Source: an uncultured Chlorobiaceae bacterium | GTDB lineage: Bacteria > Bacteroidota > Chlorobiia > Chlorobiales > Chlorobiaceae | Assembly (NCBI GenBank): GCA_903824045.1 | Contig: CAIJVD010000013.1 | Span: forward strand, 1-64,000 | Reading direction: 5' to 3' | DNA length: 64,000 bases | Part shown: piece by piece, positions 18,065 through 27,633 of the stretch | Position numbering within the stretch: the first letter of the stretch is position 1 | Layout of the letters: the number at the start of each line of letters is the position of its first letter | The notes under the pieces: generated by a model | What the model saw: only the letters and a program-made list of their open reading frames with translations | Told to the model about the DNA's origin: nothing | The model's database searches: none | Program-made: the position numbers and the translations under genes

Positions 18065-19120
18065 TTACTCCTGACGACCGCCGTACATCCGGTCGTAATA
18101 GTGCTGGTAGCTTCCCGAGGTGACATTGTTGAGCCACTCATGGTTCCCAAGGTACCAGTCAACAGTCAGTTCCAAGCCTTTCTCGAAGGAGATTGAGGGC
18201 ACCCAGCCAAGCTCTCGCTGAAGCTTCGAGGAGTCGATGGCGTAGCGGAGGTCATGACCGGCGCGGTCGGTCACATAGGTGATGAGTGCTTCGGATTCGC
18301 CCGGCTGCCGGCCGAGCTTTTCGTTCATGATCCTGCAGAGGAGCAGGATCAGGTCGATGTTGGTCCATTCGTTATGACCGCCGATGTTGTAGGTCTCGCC
18401 GGTTTTGCCGCGATGGAAGATGACGTCGATCGCCTGGGCGTGATCAACGACCCAGAGCCAGTCGCGGATATTCTCGCCCTTTCCGTAGACCGGAAGCGGC
18501 CGTTTCCGGCAAATGTTGTTGATGAAAAGCGGAATCAGCTTTTCGGGAAACTGGTATGATCCGTAGTTGTTGGAGCAGTTGCTGATCACCACCGGGAGAC
18601 CAAAGGTGTCGTGGTATGCGCGGACGAAGTGGTCGGAGGAGGCTTTCGATGCCGAGTAGGGGCTGTGAGGATCGTAGGGGGTCTCTTCGGTGAAAAGGCC
18701 ATCCTTTCCAAGCGAACCGTAGACCTCATCGGTCGAGATATGGTAGAACCGCTTTCCCTCGAAGCTGGACTTCCATGCGGCCCTGGCGGCATTGAGCAGA
18801 TTGACCGTACCCAGAACGTTGGTGATGACAAACTCCGTCGGGTTTGCAATCGAGCGATCGACGTGCGACTCGGCGGCCAGATGGATCACCCCATCGAAAC
18901 GGCTCTCTTCGAAGAGCTTCACAAGAAAGGGTGCGTCGGTGATATCACCCTTGATGAAGCGGTAGCGGGGATTCTGCTCGACATCGCTGAGATTGGCAAG
19001 ATTGCCTGCGTAGGTGAGGCTGTCGAGATTGGTGATGGTGCAGTCGGGGTGTGCCTTCAGGAAGTGGCGAACAACATGGGAGCCGATGAAACCCGCTCCT
19101 CCGGTGACAAGAATATGCAT
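18065..19120 (-). CDS. rfbB: dTDP-glucose 4,6-dehydratase
   Basis: RfbB converts dTDP-glucose to dTDP-4-keto-6-deoxyglucose, the second step of dTDP-rhamnose synthesis. The 351-residue extended SDR has GGAGFIGSH (7-15), the dehydratase-specific STDEVYG triad (Thr, Asp, Glu) and YSASK as Tyr-x3-Lys. SNCSNNYGSYQFPEKLIP is the family's substrate-binding signature. It follows rfbD by 21 bp. All four rhamnose genes lie together in the order rfbA, rfbC, rfbD, rfbB. Confidence 0.97.
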   Translation of the reverse strand: MHILVTGGAGFIGSHVVRHFLKAHPDCTITNLDSLTYAGNLANLSDVEQNPRYRFIKGDITDAPFLVKLFEESRFDGVIHLAAESHVDRSIANPTEFVITNVLGTVNLLNAARAAWKSSFEGKRFYHISTDEVYGSLGKDGLFTEETPYDPHSPYSASKASSDHFVRAYHDTFGLPVVISNCSNNYGSYQFPEKLIPLFINNICRKRPLPVYGKGENIRDWLWVVDHAQAIDVIFHRGKTGETYNIGGHNEWTNIDLILLLCRIMNEKLGRQPGESEALITYVTDRAGHDLRYAIDSSKLQRELGWVPSISFEKGLELTVDWYLGNHEWLNNVTSGSYQHYYDRMYGGRQE

Positions 19121-19141
19121 GGGGGTGCTGTTTGTTCAGGG

Positions 19142-20014
19142 TTATGATTCTTTTTCACGCATTGCTGCGAGCATGGCTGCAAGCGAGGTTCGCCAGTGGG
19201 GAATCTCGAGCCCCCAAGCCTCCTTGACCGCCCGCTTGTTCAGGACGCTGTAGTGCGGCCGATTTACTGCCGAAGGGTACTCGCTGCTCTCTACCGGCAG
19301 AACACGGCAGGAGAGCGAAGCCATCTCCATGACCGCAAGGGCAACATCGTACCAGGAACAGACACCCTCATTGGAGTAATGAAAGGTCTGGCTGTAGGTG
19401 CGCTTCGGGTCATGGCGCCCGATGATATCAAGCAGCGCAGAGGCAAGGTCGGCGGCCCAGGTGGGCGTGCCTGCCTGGTCGAAAACCACCTTGAGCTCAT
19501 CACGTTCCCTGCCGAGACGAAGCATGGTTTTCACAAAGTTATTGCCATAAACGGAGTAGAGCCAGGATGTCCTGACTATGATGTATGAGGCTCCGGAGAG
19601 GCGGATACGCTCCTCCCCCTCCCATTTCGAAAGCCCGTAAACCCCGTTCGGACTCGGAGGATCACTCTCGGTGTATGGCCGAGAGGAGTGGCCGTCAAAA
19701 ACATAATCGGTTGAGATATGCAGCAGAAGGGCAGCTCGATTTCTGGCGCAGGCCGCCAGAACCGCAGGACCATCCCTGTTGACAGCGAAGGCCGCCAGGG
19801 CATCCGACTCTGCCCGGTCAACCGCGGTGTAGGCCGCACAGTTCACGATGACCTCTATCGAGAGATCGCTGCAAATCTGACGAACCCTCTCCCTATCGGT
19901 AATATCGAGTTCCGGAAGATCGTAAAAATAAAAGCGATGGGCGCCGGTGCGGGACGAAAGGTCCTGAAGTTCCGAGCCAAGCTGGCCCCTGCTGCCGGTT
20001 ACAAGAATATTCAT
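19142..20014 (-). CDS. rfbD: dTDP-4-dehydrorhamnose reductase
   Basis: RfbD performs the final NAD(P)H reduction to dTDP-L-rhamnose. The 290-residue protein starts with the cofactor motif TGSRGQLGSEL (6-16), has NCAAYTAVDRAE (about 59-70), HISTDYVFDG (about 100-109) and the catalytic YGLSK. These are the usual RmlD signatures. It starts 13 bp after the rfbC stop. Confidence 0.96.
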   Translation of the reverse strand: MNILVTGSRGQLGSELQDLSSRTGAHRFYFYDLPELDITDRERVRQICSDLSIEVIVNCAAYTAVDRAESDALAAFAVNRDGPAVLAACARNRAALLLHISTDYVFDGHSSRPYTESDPPSPNGVYGLSKWEGEERIRLSGASYIIVRTSWLYSVYGNNFVKTMLRLGRERDELKVVFDQAGTPTWAADLASALLDIIGRHDPKRTYSQTFHYSNEGVCSWYDVALAVMEMASLSCRVLPVESSEYPSAVNRPHYSVLNKRAVKEAWGLEIPHWRTSLAAMLAAMREKES

Positions 20015-20027
20015 GAATCAGGCGCGG

Positions 20028-20627
20028 TCAAAGTGAAACAGAGTGTGTGGGATAGAGCCGTTCGCGCCGGTACTCCTCATAGCGGAAACAGTCGACGGAC
20101 TCAAATGCCGGCTGCACCGCGTCTTTGACTGAAACCTTGATCTCGGAATCGGGCAGCTGCCAGTCGATGCCGAGCGCCGGATCGTTCCACTTGATGCCTG
20201 CGTCGTGCGAAGGGGTATAGTAGTTGTCGCACTTGTAGGCAAAGATCGCCTCCGGGGAGAGCACAGCGAAGCCGTGGGCAAACCCTTTCGGCACCCAGAG
20301 CATGTTCTTGAGGCGGGCATCGAGCACACACGACACATGCCGGCCGTACCACGGCGAGCCAAGACGGAGATCGACCGCGACGTCGAGCACACGACCCTGA
20401 ACCGCCCGAACAAGCTTCGACTGCGTAAAGGGGGGCTTCTGGAAATGAAGGCCCCTGAGCACCCCGCGAGCTGATTTTGACTCGTTGTCCTGAACAAAGT
20501 CGACCTTGCCGACATGCTCTTCGATCAGGTCCTGACGAAATGACTCCAGAAAATAGCCCCGCTCGTCACCATGCACGGCTGGCTGGAAAATAAGGACATC
20601 GGGTATGGCAGAAACCGTAACTTGCAT
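20028..20627 (-). CDS. rfbC: dTDP-4-dehydrorhamnose 3,5-epimerase
   Basis: RfbC epimerises C3 and C5 of dTDP-4-keto-6-deoxyglucose. It is a cupin of 199 residues with the RGLHFQ motif bearing the catalytic His (about 58-63), VDLRLGSPWYG, GFAHGF (about 118-123) and YKCDNYYTP carrying the catalytic Tyr region. GIKWNDPALGIDW is the C-terminal family signature. A spacer of 101 bp separates it from rfbA, the largest in the operon. Confidence 0.97.
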   Translation of the reverse strand: MQVTVSAIPDVLIFQPAVHGDERGYFLESFRQDLIEEHVGKVDFVQDNESKSARGVLRGLHFQKPPFTQSKLVRAVQGRVLDVAVDLRLGSPWYGRHVSCVLDARLKNMLWVPKGFAHGFAVLSPEAIFAYKCDNYYTPSHDAGIKWNDPALGIDWQLPDSEIKVSVKDAVQPAFESVDCFRYEEYRRERLYPTHSVSL

Positions 20628-20728
20628 AGAGAAAATACGTTCGTAACAGATATAGAGTGAATAAACAGGCTCTTCAATGATAACGCTTTAGCGGGAGAAT
20701 TCCCTTCTTCGGGGCCAAATGCAGCTTC

Positions 20729-21613
20729 CTAAAAGGGCCTCTGGCCAGGGAGACGGCGAAGATAGGCTCCGTACTGGTTTTTCATCAGCGGTTCGGACAA
20801 GCGAAGAAGGTCCTCATCGCTTATCCATTTGTTGCGCCAGGCAATCTCTTCGGGGCAGGCGATTTTCAGGCCCTGCCTTTTCTCAACGGTCTGGATGAAG
20901 TTGCCCGCCTCCTGGAATGACTCGTGCGTGCCGGTGTCGAGCCAGGCAAACCCCCTTCCCATCATGGAGCACTTCAGCTGATTGCGCCGCAGGTAGACCT
21001 CGTTGACCGAGGTTATCTCAAGCTCGCCGCGTTCTGACGGCAGAATCTCCTTTGCTATGCCGACAACGTCATTGGGATAGTAGTAGAGGCCGACGACCGC
21101 GTAGTTCGATTTGGGGTTCTGCGGCTTTTCGGCAATGGAGAGCACATTGCCTTCGGCATCGAATTCCGCAACCCCGTATCGCTCCGGATCGCTGACATAG
21201 TAACCGAAGATGTTGGCCTTGGCCTCCACGCTCACGGTACGGACTGCGGCCTCGAGCATGCCGGTGAAGGAGTAGCCGAAAAAGATGTTGTCGCCAAGTA
21301 CCAGCGCCACGTCGTCGCTGCCAATAAAGGTTTCGCCGAGAATGAAGGCCTGGGCAAGCCCGTCGGGAGAGGGCTGAACGGTGTAGGAGAGCGAGATTCC
21401 CCAGTCGCTGCCGTCGCCGAGCAGCTTCATGAACATCGGCTGGTCCTCTGGCGTGGTGATGATGAGAATATCCCTTATCCCCGAAAGCATCAGGGTGGTC
21501 AGGGGGTAGTAGATCATCGGCTTGTCATAGACCGGGAGCAGCTGTTTGGATATCCCCCTGGTGACAGGGTAGAGCCTGGTGCCTGAACCGCCGGCAAGAA
21601 TGATTCCTTTCAT
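20729..21613 (-). CDS. rfbA: Glucose-1-phosphate thymidylyltransferase
   Basis: RfbA forms dTDP-glucose from Glc-1-P and dTTP, the entry to dTDP-rhamnose. The 294-residue protein opens with [12 protein letters not shown] (5-16) and [16 protein letters not shown] (24-39), the nucleotidyltransferase signatures, and carries LGDNIFFG (about 107-114) and [16 protein letters not shown]. As first gene of the leftward operon it marks where the promoter should lie, in the 107 bp up to the lptE-like stop. Confidence 0.97.
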   Translation of the reverse strand: MKGIILAGGSGTRLYPVTRGISKQLLPVYDKPMIYYPLTTLMLSGIRDILIITTPEDQPMFMKLLGDGSDWGISLSYTVQPSPDGLAQAFILGETFIGSDDVALVLGDNIFFGYSFTGMLEAAVRTVSVEAKANIFGYYVSDPERYGVAEFDAEGNVLSIAEKPQNPKSNYAVVGLYYYPNDVVGIAKEILPSERGELEITSVNEVYLRRNQLKCSMMGRGFAWLDTGTHESFQEAGNFIQTVEKRQGLKIACPEEIAWRNKWISDEDLLRLSEPLMKNQYGAYLRRLPGQRPF

Positions 21614-21720
21614 ATCTCTCTGTTATCTTGTTGCAATCGCCTGTCGGTCACCCCGGCAAGTATGTTGACGGCATTGATGAATATACGTAATCCAAAATTT
21701 TTCCAGCGACTTACGGTTAT

Positions 21721-22230
21721 TTACCAGCCCGAAATCACCCTGTCGGAGATAGCGTCGGCAATCTGGCCGAGGGCAAAGCGCCTCGCCTGCTCTTCTGCCG
21801 CAAAGTTTCCGGCCGGATAGTCGGCAAATCCGGCAAACGATTGCGCAAAGAGAGCTCTCTTTTGGACCCGATCGGTCAAGATGGCACGCACAACAATGGT
21901 GATGCGATTTGTCGCTGCCCTGTCGGTGCGGGCGGAGAGCTGGGCAGGCTCATCAGAAAATGAGACGATCTCGCCATCGAGCGTCGCGTCTGCCCGGGAG
22001 GCTGAGGGGGTGATGCGAAGAGTGCTCTGTGACTCGATCCGGTCGGTGAGGGATCTGGTGATTTCCCCCCTGAAGCGGGCAATACCGGCTCCGGAACGGT
22101 CCTCGAAGACAGGAATGGCGAGGCTCTTCAGGTGCGTAGGCAGCGCCCCCCCGCTGAAGGCGTAACACCCCTGGAGCATCGCAAAGAGCGCAAAGATGAG
22201 CATGGTGGCAAGAACGCCTTTTCTGGGCAT
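21721..22230 (-). CDS. LptE-like LPS-assembly lipoprotein
   Basis: The product is a small lipoprotein: from the ATG at 22230 a hydrophobic signal runs to a lipobox ending MLQGC with C22. After it, YAFSGG, LPTHLKSLAIPVFEDRSG and an alternating beta/helix layout match the LptE-type family of Bacteroidetes and Chlorobi. LptE plugs and assembles the LptD barrel that puts LPS on the surface. GAGAGGA lies 5 bp before this ATG; an upstream start at 22263 would overlap the SDR gene. It follows the SDR gene by 13 bp and may be read with the RLP cluster. Confidence 0.75.
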   Translation of the reverse strand: MPRKGVLATMLIFALFAMLQGCYAFSGGALPTHLKSLAIPVFEDRSGAGIARFRGEITRSLTDRIESQSTLRITPSASRADATLDGEIVSFSDEPAQLSARTDRAATNRITIVVRAILTDRVQKRALFAQSFAGFADYPAGNFAAEEQARRFALGQIADAISDRVISGW

Positions 22231-22243
22231 GACGATCCTCTCG

Positions 22244-23068
22244 TTAGTAGGTTCGGCGGTCAATCCTCTTGAGTATTTTACGGAAGGGATAGGTCATGAG
22301 CAACCATTTTTTTCGCCATCCGTTAAGGGCCGAAAGATAGACTCCTGTGCGTGAATCACTCCAGCCGGAAGCGAGTTTCACGGCAAGCCTTGCGGCAACC
22401 GAAGGGGGCTGGGCAAAAATATCGAGAATGGTGTTGAAGGTGTTGAGCTGCCGAAGAAGCTCGGGCGTCTGAGGAGCACCGCTGACCATGCCGGTACGCA
22501 CAAGGCCGGGGTGGAGCAGCATGACACAAATCCCCGTATCGCGGAACTCGGCGGCAACCGCAAAGGTCAGACGGGCAATAGCCGCTTTGGTCGAGCCGTA
22601 GGCGCTGATCCATGGGGTATTTGAGGCCCGATCGGTGCCGGAGCCAGCCATGTTGATGATCTTTCCGTTTATCTTCTCACGCTGGAAGTAGTTGAGCGCC
22701 GCTCGGCATCCGTTGTAGGTACCCTTGATATTGGTATCGATGACCCTCCCCCACTCGGCGGGGTCGCTGTCGGAAATACGGCCGAACTGCTCGGAAATCC
22801 CCGCGTTGTTGACGAGGCAGTCGACCCTGCCGAAATGGGCGGCCGCATCATTGATGAGGCGCTCCATATCGGCAGGCGAAGTGACGTCACAAACGCAGCC
22901 CAAGACTGAGCCGGGCGGAAACTCCCGAACAGCAGCGTCGACATTCGCGGCGGAAGAAGAGGTGATCACCACCCTCGATCCCTCACGAACGAACTCGCGG
23001 GCAATAGCCTTGCCAATCCCTTTTGTCGAACCGGTTATGACGGCAACCCTGTTGTCGAGAATACCCAT
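22244..23068 (-). CDS. Short-chain dehydrogenase/reductase in the RLP cluster
   Basis: A classical SDR of 274 residues. TGSTKGIG (12-19) is the cofactor loop, NNAG lies near 87-90, and the catalytic set is Ser of MAGSGTD near 144 with YGSTK as Tyr-x3-Lys near 156-160. A basic C-terminal extension (WRKKWLL to the end, KRIDRR) is unusual and may lie on the membrane surface. An AAAGGAG sits about 13 bp before the ATG. It starts 18 bp after the RLP stop, so a shared transcript is likely. Its substrate is unknown; an aldehyde or ketone from the RLP/aldolase genes is an inference from position. Confidence 0.85.
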   Translation of the reverse strand: MGILDNRVAVITGSTKGIGKAIAREFVREGSRVVITSSSAANVDAAVREFPPGSVLGCVCDVTSPADMERLINDAAAHFGRVDCLVNNAGISEQFGRISDSDPAEWGRVIDTNIKGTYNGCRAALNYFQREKINGKIINMAGSGTDRASNTPWISAYGSTKAAIARLTFAVAAEFRDTGICVMLLHPGLVRTGMVSGAPQTPELLRQLNTFNTILDIFAQPPSVAARLAVKLASGWSDSRTGVYLSALNGWRKKWLLMTYPFRKILKRIDRRTY

Positions 23069-23086
23069 ATGCAGGCTGTTACTCCT

Positions 23087-24388
23087 TTACTTTTTTCCTT
23101 TTGCGCCGTCAACCATCGCCTGAAGTTCCGGCCGGCCTGCTGCATAGCGCTCAAGCGGGATCCCCTGCTCGATCGCCTCCCACGCCCGGCGGATGCTCGC
23201 AGCTCCGGCGCGGGGGCCCATCGGATGAGCGAAAATGCCGCGACCGGGCACAAACCCGAAATCGACACTGCCGACCTTCCGGTAGACCGTCTCAAGCGTC
23301 AGGGCTGAGTCGCTGCCTCCCGGTACGGGAAGGGAGCGCCTGATGTGACCGAAATCCTTAAGGCACTCCTCGACATTCTTCATGACCTCCTCTTCGGGAG
23401 TCATCATCCTGCTGCCGAATCCAGGCATGATGATGGAGTCAAGTCCGGCAAGCCGCTGCAGTTTGGTCATAACCCGTGAATGGACTCCGTACTTCTCCAT
23501 CCGGCTGAAGGCGGCGATAAAGGGGAAGTGGCCGATGAGAGGAACTTTGGTGTGCTTTGCCAGCATCCTGACAGCACTGAGACCAACAGGCAGCGCGTTG
23601 ACGAGCAGGGCGTTGGCCCCGTTGCTGACGGCAATGTCGTGCTGCTCGATGAGCCGGTCGACCTCGTCGGTCACGTTGGCAAGGTAGACTTTCGGCTCCC
23701 CCGTCTCCCGTTCCGCTCGTTTGCGTGCATCACCCAGCGCATGAGAGCGCTCGATGAGGGTAGACCAGTCCACATCGGCCAGCATTTCATCGTCCTTGGC
23801 GATGTCGAGCCCGCCGAGCCAGCTCTGGTAGGCGATCTCTGCGAACTCGGCCGGGCTGAGGCCGATGTTGGGTTTCACCACACCGAAAAAGATAGGACGG
23901 TTGTATGCTTTCAACAGGTCGCGTATCCCCTCGACACCAAATTTTGGTCCGTCAAAGGCCGCGAGGTAGGTGTCAGGAAAGGCAATATCGAGCAGCTTGA
24001 CCACCGGAATGCCGGGCGTAAAAAAAGCCCCTTCGCCGCAGACAGCGGAGAGCAGGTTCGGAAGCTTTGGACCGAAATTGCAGTGCGGGTGGGCAATGGT
24101 GACCCGGCAGGCGTGAATCGGGCCAGACTCGGAGTGCTTGACCGGGTAGCTGAGTTGCTCAAGCTCCCCTTCAACCCTCAGGCTGATAACCTTGGCGCCA
24201 TGCTTTGGGCGAAAATCCTCGTCGTAGCCGATGCGCTGCCACTGGGCGGTGGACTGCTCGCTGCAGAAATGCGCAAGCGCCGTCTCGATATCCCCCACGC
24301 ACTCCAGGTAGTAGTCCAGCGTCAGATAGTCAGCCATGTCGAGCTGCTCCCTGGAAGAGAAAAAGCCTTTGATATCCTCAGTGTTCAT
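23087..24388 (-). CDS. RuBisCO-like protein (form IV)
   Basis: This 433-residue protein has the RuBisCO large-subunit fold but is not a carboxylase. The metal site is kept: [10 protein letters not shown] with K198 (the position that is carbamylated), D200 and E201. The KPKxG loop is KPNIG (K172 kept, second Lys changed to Asn). His287 is kept but the following Arg is Phe, and loop 6 is PGFGSR (322-327) without the catalytic Lys. The phosphate loops GGSDS (357-361) and GRGIFAHP (382-389) remain partly intact. The pattern predicts metal-dependent enolisation of a phosphorylated ketose without CO2 fixation. Green sulfur bacterial RLPs have been linked to sulfur oxidation and stress phenotypes in Chlorobaculum tepidum. 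Two aldolases and an SDR adjoin it. Confidence 0.95.
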   Translation of the reverse strand: MNTEDIKGFFSSREQLDMADYLTLDYYLECVGDIETALAHFCSEQSTAQWQRIGYDEDFRPKHGAKVISLRVEGELEQLSYPVKHSESGPIHACRVTIAHPHCNFGPKLPNLLSAVCGEGAFFTPGIPVVKLLDIAFPDTYLAAFDGPKFGVEGIRDLLKAYNRPIFFGVVKPNIGLSPAEFAEIAYQSWLGGLDIAKDDEMLADVDWSTLIERSHALGDARKRAERETGEPKVYLANVTDEVDRLIEQHDIAVSNGANALLVNALPVGLSAVRMLAKHTKVPLIGHFPFIAAFSRMEKYGVHSRVMTKLQRLAGLDSIIMPGFGSRMMTPEEEVMKNVEECLKDFGHIRRSLPVPGGSDSALTLETVYRKVGSVDFGFVPGRGIFAHPMGPRAGAASIRRAWEAIEQGIPLERYAAGRPELQAMVDGAKGKK

Positions 24389-24465
24389 GAAAAAAAGTCA
24401 TACCCCCGATGCCGGTTTTCCGGGAAGGGAGCCCATTAATGAGAAAGGAACGGCTGGATAATGAA

Positions 24466-24489
24466 GCGGCAGGGCTTCCACCCTGCCGC
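24466..24489. other. Strong hairpin between the LsrF-like and RLP genes
   Basis: GCGGCAGGG (24466-24474), loop CTTCCA, CCCTGCCGC (24481-24489): a perfect 9-bp GC-rich stem with no T-run on either side. It lies in the 124-bp gap of an otherwise tight leftward run. It is more likely an RNA-processing or stability hairpin, or a partial attenuator, than a terminator. Confidence 0.6.
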
Positions 24490-24512
24490 AATGCGCTCTG
24501 TGAGCCTTGAAG

Positions 24513-25394
24513 TTATCCTTCAGCCTTGATTGAGTTGAAATACTCGAAAGCCTCTTTCGGGGAGAGCTGCTCATGCACTACCTTGTTGACGGCTTTCATC
24601 ATCGCGAGCGGAGTGTCGCTCTGGAAGATGTTGCGGCCCATATCGACGCCCGAGGCGCCCTCCTGGATAGCACGGTAAGACATCGTAAGCGCCTCCAGCT
24701 CGGGAAGCTTCTTGCCGCCGGCCATGACGATCGGCACGGGGCATGAGGCAACAACCGTTTCGAACTCTTCAGGAACATAGTAGGTCTTGACGATCTGCGC
24801 ACCGAGCTCGGCGGCAATTCTCGTAGCAAGCCTGAAGTATTTGGCATCGCGCACCATATCCTTGCCGACGGCCGTAACGGCCATGGTGGGAATGCCGTAG
24901 CGAAGGCCCATATCGACAAGCCTGGTCATGTTGTGTATCGAACGGGTCTCGAACTCTCCGCCGATAAAGATCTGGAGGGTGATGGCCGCCACGTTCATGC
25001 GGATGGCATCCTCGATATCGACGGCAAGCTCTTCATCGGAGAGTTCCTTGAGAATGCTCGGGCCTCCGCTGCAGCGCATGACGACGGCCTTGGTCAGTGT
25101 CGGAGGAACCGTCGTACGAAGGATTCCGCGGGTCAGCATGATGGCGTCGGCGTAGGGCATGAGCGGCACGATGTTGACGTCAGGACGTTCCAGACCGGTG
25201 GTAGGGCCCTGGAAGTAACCGTGGTCGATGGCAAGCATGACGGTTTTGCCGGTATCGGGTCGGAAAATTCTGGAAAGGCGGTTTTTCATGCCCCAATCGA
25301 GCGAGTGCGCCCCCTTGAGGAAGAAGCCGTAGTTGTTGACCGGGATGTCGGTATAGTACTCTTTTGCCTGCTTGTCCTTGTCGTATTCGGCCAT
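24513..25394 (-). CDS. LsrF/DhnA-type class I aldolase or thiolase
   Basis: A TIM-barrel DhnA-family protein of 293 residues, closest in pattern to LsrF, the thiolase that cleaves the phosphorylated AI-2 product 3-hydroxy-5-phosphonooxypentane-2,4-dione. [11 protein letters not shown] (54-64) opens the barrel and K203 in [11 protein letters not shown] is the Schiff-base lysine, at the LsrF position. VMAGGKK and [11 protein letters not shown] form the phosphate site. AGGAGAG lies 7 bp before the ATG. No AI-2 uptake or kinase genes are in the window, so AI-2 breakdown is doubtful. It sits between the RLP (124-bp gap) and the aldolase-SDR fusion (41-bp gap). A fructose-bisphosphate aldolase role is possible but less likely. 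Confidence 0.85.
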   Translation of the reverse strand: MAEYDKDKQAKEYYTDIPVNNYGFFLKGAHSLDWGMKNRLSRIFRPDTGKTVMLAIDHGYFQGPTTGLERPDVNIVPLMPYADAIMLTRGILRTTVPPTLTKAVVMRCSGGPSILKELSDEELAVDIEDAIRMNVAAITLQIFIGGEFETRSIHNMTRLVDMGLRYGIPTMAVTAVGKDMVRDAKYFRLATRIAAELGAQIVKTYYVPEEFETVVASCPVPIVMAGGKKLPELEALTMSYRAIQEGASGVDMGRNIFQSDTPLAMMKAVNKVVHEQLSPKEAFEYFNSIKAEG

Positions 25395-25435
25395 GGTAAT
25401 GCTCTCCTGTTTTTGTTTTTCGGTATGTAGTCCGT

Positions 25436-27553
25436 TCAGCGAAGGGCCGCCGCAATATTGCCGCCGTCCACCGTTGTGATAGATCCTGTTGTCCTGGTTT
25501 CGAGTGCCAGATGCACGAAGGCCTCGGCAACATCCTCCGCCGTCACCTCGAGCTGCAGGAGGTTGCCGGCCATGTACTCCTGTTCGCTCAGGCCGCGGGC
25601 AGTGGAGCGGGCCTTGATCATCTCTGCGGTCAAAAGGCCACTGCGGATGCGGTCGGCATTGATGCCGTTCGAGCGGATCCCGTCACGCCCGTGATCGAGC
25701 GCATACTGACGCACGAGGAACATCGTGGCAGCTTTTGGCAGACCGTAGGGACCGAAATCCGGGCCGGGGTTGACCGCCTGCTTCGAGACATTGAAAAGCA
25801 GCACTCCGCCTGTGCCCTGAAGCCTCATGACTCTGACCGCCTGCTGGGCGATCGACTGGTGAGAGAAAAAATTGAGTTCAAAGCTCTTGCGGAGCACCTC
25901 ATCGGGAACATCCCCGATGCGGCCCTGAAGAGCCGCCCCGACGTTGGAGACAATAATGTCAACTCCGCCGAACTGCCTGCATGCAGCGTCGAATGCCGCA
26001 CGCACCTCTTCACGCGAGGTGACGTCGCAAGGCATGGCAAGAGCGTTGCCCCCTATCTCCACTCTGGCGCGTTCGAGCGACGCCCTGGTAAGATCGAGGA
26101 TAACCAGCTCTGCGCCTCTCTGGCGGAAGGCTTTTGCGGTGGCCAGGCCGATGCCGCTTGCGGCTCCGGTAACCATGACAACCTTGCCGGCAAAGTGGTC
26201 GTGATGGACCTTGTTCATCTTGGCCTGCTCCATGTCCCAATACTCGATCTCGAAGGCCTCCCGGTCGCTTATGGACTCGAAGTTGCCCATCGACTCGGCA
26301 TCAAGGATTGCCGAGGCCGTACATTCGGCGATGTCGGCGTTGACCGCGGCAGCTTCGGCCGTCCTGCCGAGGCCAAAAAGCCCAAGCCCTGGGACAAGCA
26401 CAACTCTCGGCAACGGATCAAGCATGGCAACCTTCAGGCCGGTGGCAAGAACCCCTGCATTGAAATATTCCGTGTACGCCTCCCTGTAGCGCTGGACTGC
26501 AGTCTGGACTGCCACCTTGAACTCCTGAAGATCCTCGGCATCCGGAGCCGGAACGACAAGCGGAAGGTTCTTGGTGCGGATGATAAAGTCTGGCGTCATG
26601 GCCCCCTTCCGGCTCATGCCCTCAAGCTCCTCACTGTCAACATAGTCACGAATGGCGGGAGAGGTACGGAAATCAAGAATGAACTGATTGTACTCCCGCG
26701 TGCCGGGCGATCTCTCCTCGACGCATGCACCCCTGATAACAGGCGCAACATCCTCGAGGGGAACGATGGCAGCAGGCAGAGTGGCTTTCACAAAGGGTTT
26801 CCTTCCGACGGCGGCGATGCGGGCCTCAACTCTCGAAACAGCCTCAATCATGCGACGGTATGCTTCCTCAGCGGTGGCACCAAAGGTCACCAGGCCGTGC
26901 TTGTGCAAGATGAGCCCTTCAATCTCCGGTTTTGCTGCGTAAACAGCGACAGCTGAACGGGCAAGACCGAGACCGGGCTTGATATAGGGAACCGAACCGA
27001 AACCCTCACCAAGAACCTCCCTGCAGAGCTGCTCGCCATCTGGCTGATTGCTCAGGGTCAACATGGCAAAGGAGTGCGTATGGAAAATATAGCGATGTGG
27101 CAGAAATGCGTGCAGCAGCGTCTCGATGGAGGGCGTCAGCCGCTTCTCGGCCATATGGTCGGTCAGGCTGAAGAGATTGAGCAGCAGGATATGCTTGAAC
27201 TCCTTTGTCGAGAAGCGCTGAAGCTCCTCCTCGCTGATGCGGTCGTTACTGCTGAAAAGCTTTCCGAGGTTGCGAAGGGGCGCGAGCTTGACTGGCGTGT
27301 AATCGTGAGCGCTGACCTTGCTGAGGTCAACGCCACTGGCCTTGATGAGGAGCACGTCTGCACGGTTCCCGACCATATCGACCAGCTCACATTTGACCGA
27401 GGTATTGCCGCCGCCATGCATGACCAGAGAGTTTTCCCTGCCCAGCAGTCGGGAGGCGTAGACAAGTTCGGCCAGTTCGGAAGGCATCTCGGGTATGCTG
27501 CATTGCTCACGTGCAAAGCGTTGAAGATCAGCGTCATTCCAAAGATTCTGCAT
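25436..27553 (-). CDS. Class II aldolase - short-chain dehydrogenase fusion (RhaEW-like)
   Basis: A two-domain fusion of 705 residues. Residues about 20-300 are a class II aldolase/adducin domain with [10 protein letters not shown] (45-54), E144, the zinc ligands H158 and H160 (HTH) and H219 in [10 protein letters not shown]. Residues about 455-705 are an SDR with TGAASGIG (462-469), SNVG (536-539), S590, and YGLPK (Y603, K607). The same architecture occurs in RhaEW, which cleaves rhamnulose-1-phosphate to DHAP and lactaldehyde and oxidises the latter. No rhamnose isomerase or kinase is present in the window, so another 1-phospho-ketose is plausible, such as 5-deoxyribulose-1-P or methylthioribulose-1-P. 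AAGAGG lies 11 bp before the ATG. It is the first gene of the RLP run after the small membrane protein. Confidence 0.92.
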   Translation of the reverse strand: MQNLWNDADLQRFAREQCSIPEMPSELAELVYASRLLGRENSLVMHGGGNTSVKCELVDMVGNRADVLLIKASGVDLSKVSAHDYTPVKLAPLRNLGKLFSSNDRISEEELQRFSTKEFKHILLLNLFSLTDHMAEKRLTPSIETLLHAFLPHRYIFHTHSFAMLTLSNQPDGEQLCREVLGEGFGSVPYIKPGLGLARSAVAVYAAKPEIEGLILHKHGLVTFGATAEEAYRRMIEAVSRVEARIAAVGRKPFVKATLPAAIVPLEDVAPVIRGACVEERSPGTREYNQFILDFRTSPAIRDYVDSEELEGMSRKGAMTPDFIIRTKNLPLVVPAPDAEDLQEFKVAVQTAVQRYREAYTEYFNAGVLATGLKVAMLDPLPRVVLVPGLGLFGLGRTAEAAAVNADIAECTASAILDAESMGNFESISDREAFEIEYWDMEQAKMNKVHHDHFAGKVVMVTGAASGIGLATAKAFRQRGAELVILDLTRASLERARVEIGGNALAMPCDVTSREEVRAAFDAACRQFGGVDIIVSNVGAALQGRIGDVPDEVLRKSFELNFFSHQSIAQQAVRVMRLQGTGGVLLFNVSKQAVNPGPDFGPYGLPKAATMFLVRQYALDHGRDGIRSNGINADRIRSGLLTAEMIKARSTARGLSEQEYMAGNLLQLEVTAEDVAEAFVHLALETRTTGSITTVDGGNIAAALR

Positions 27554-27633
27554 AGGAGAAGGTACCTCTTACGCCGCATCAGGGCGTCTCTTGTTATTAT
27601 TGTTACCAACAGGTTGGAAAGAGAGTGTGCTCT

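Noticed and set aside
23087-24388. Functional RuBisCO large subunit
   Set aside because: Loop-6 Lys, the Arg after His287 and the second Lys of KPKxG are replaced. Green sulfur bacteria fix CO2 by the reductive TCA cycle.
25511-26956. A 481-codon frame opposite the aldolase-SDR fusion, and similar long frames opposite manC and RLP
   Set aside because: They lie wholly within strongly recognised genes on the other strand and show no domain.
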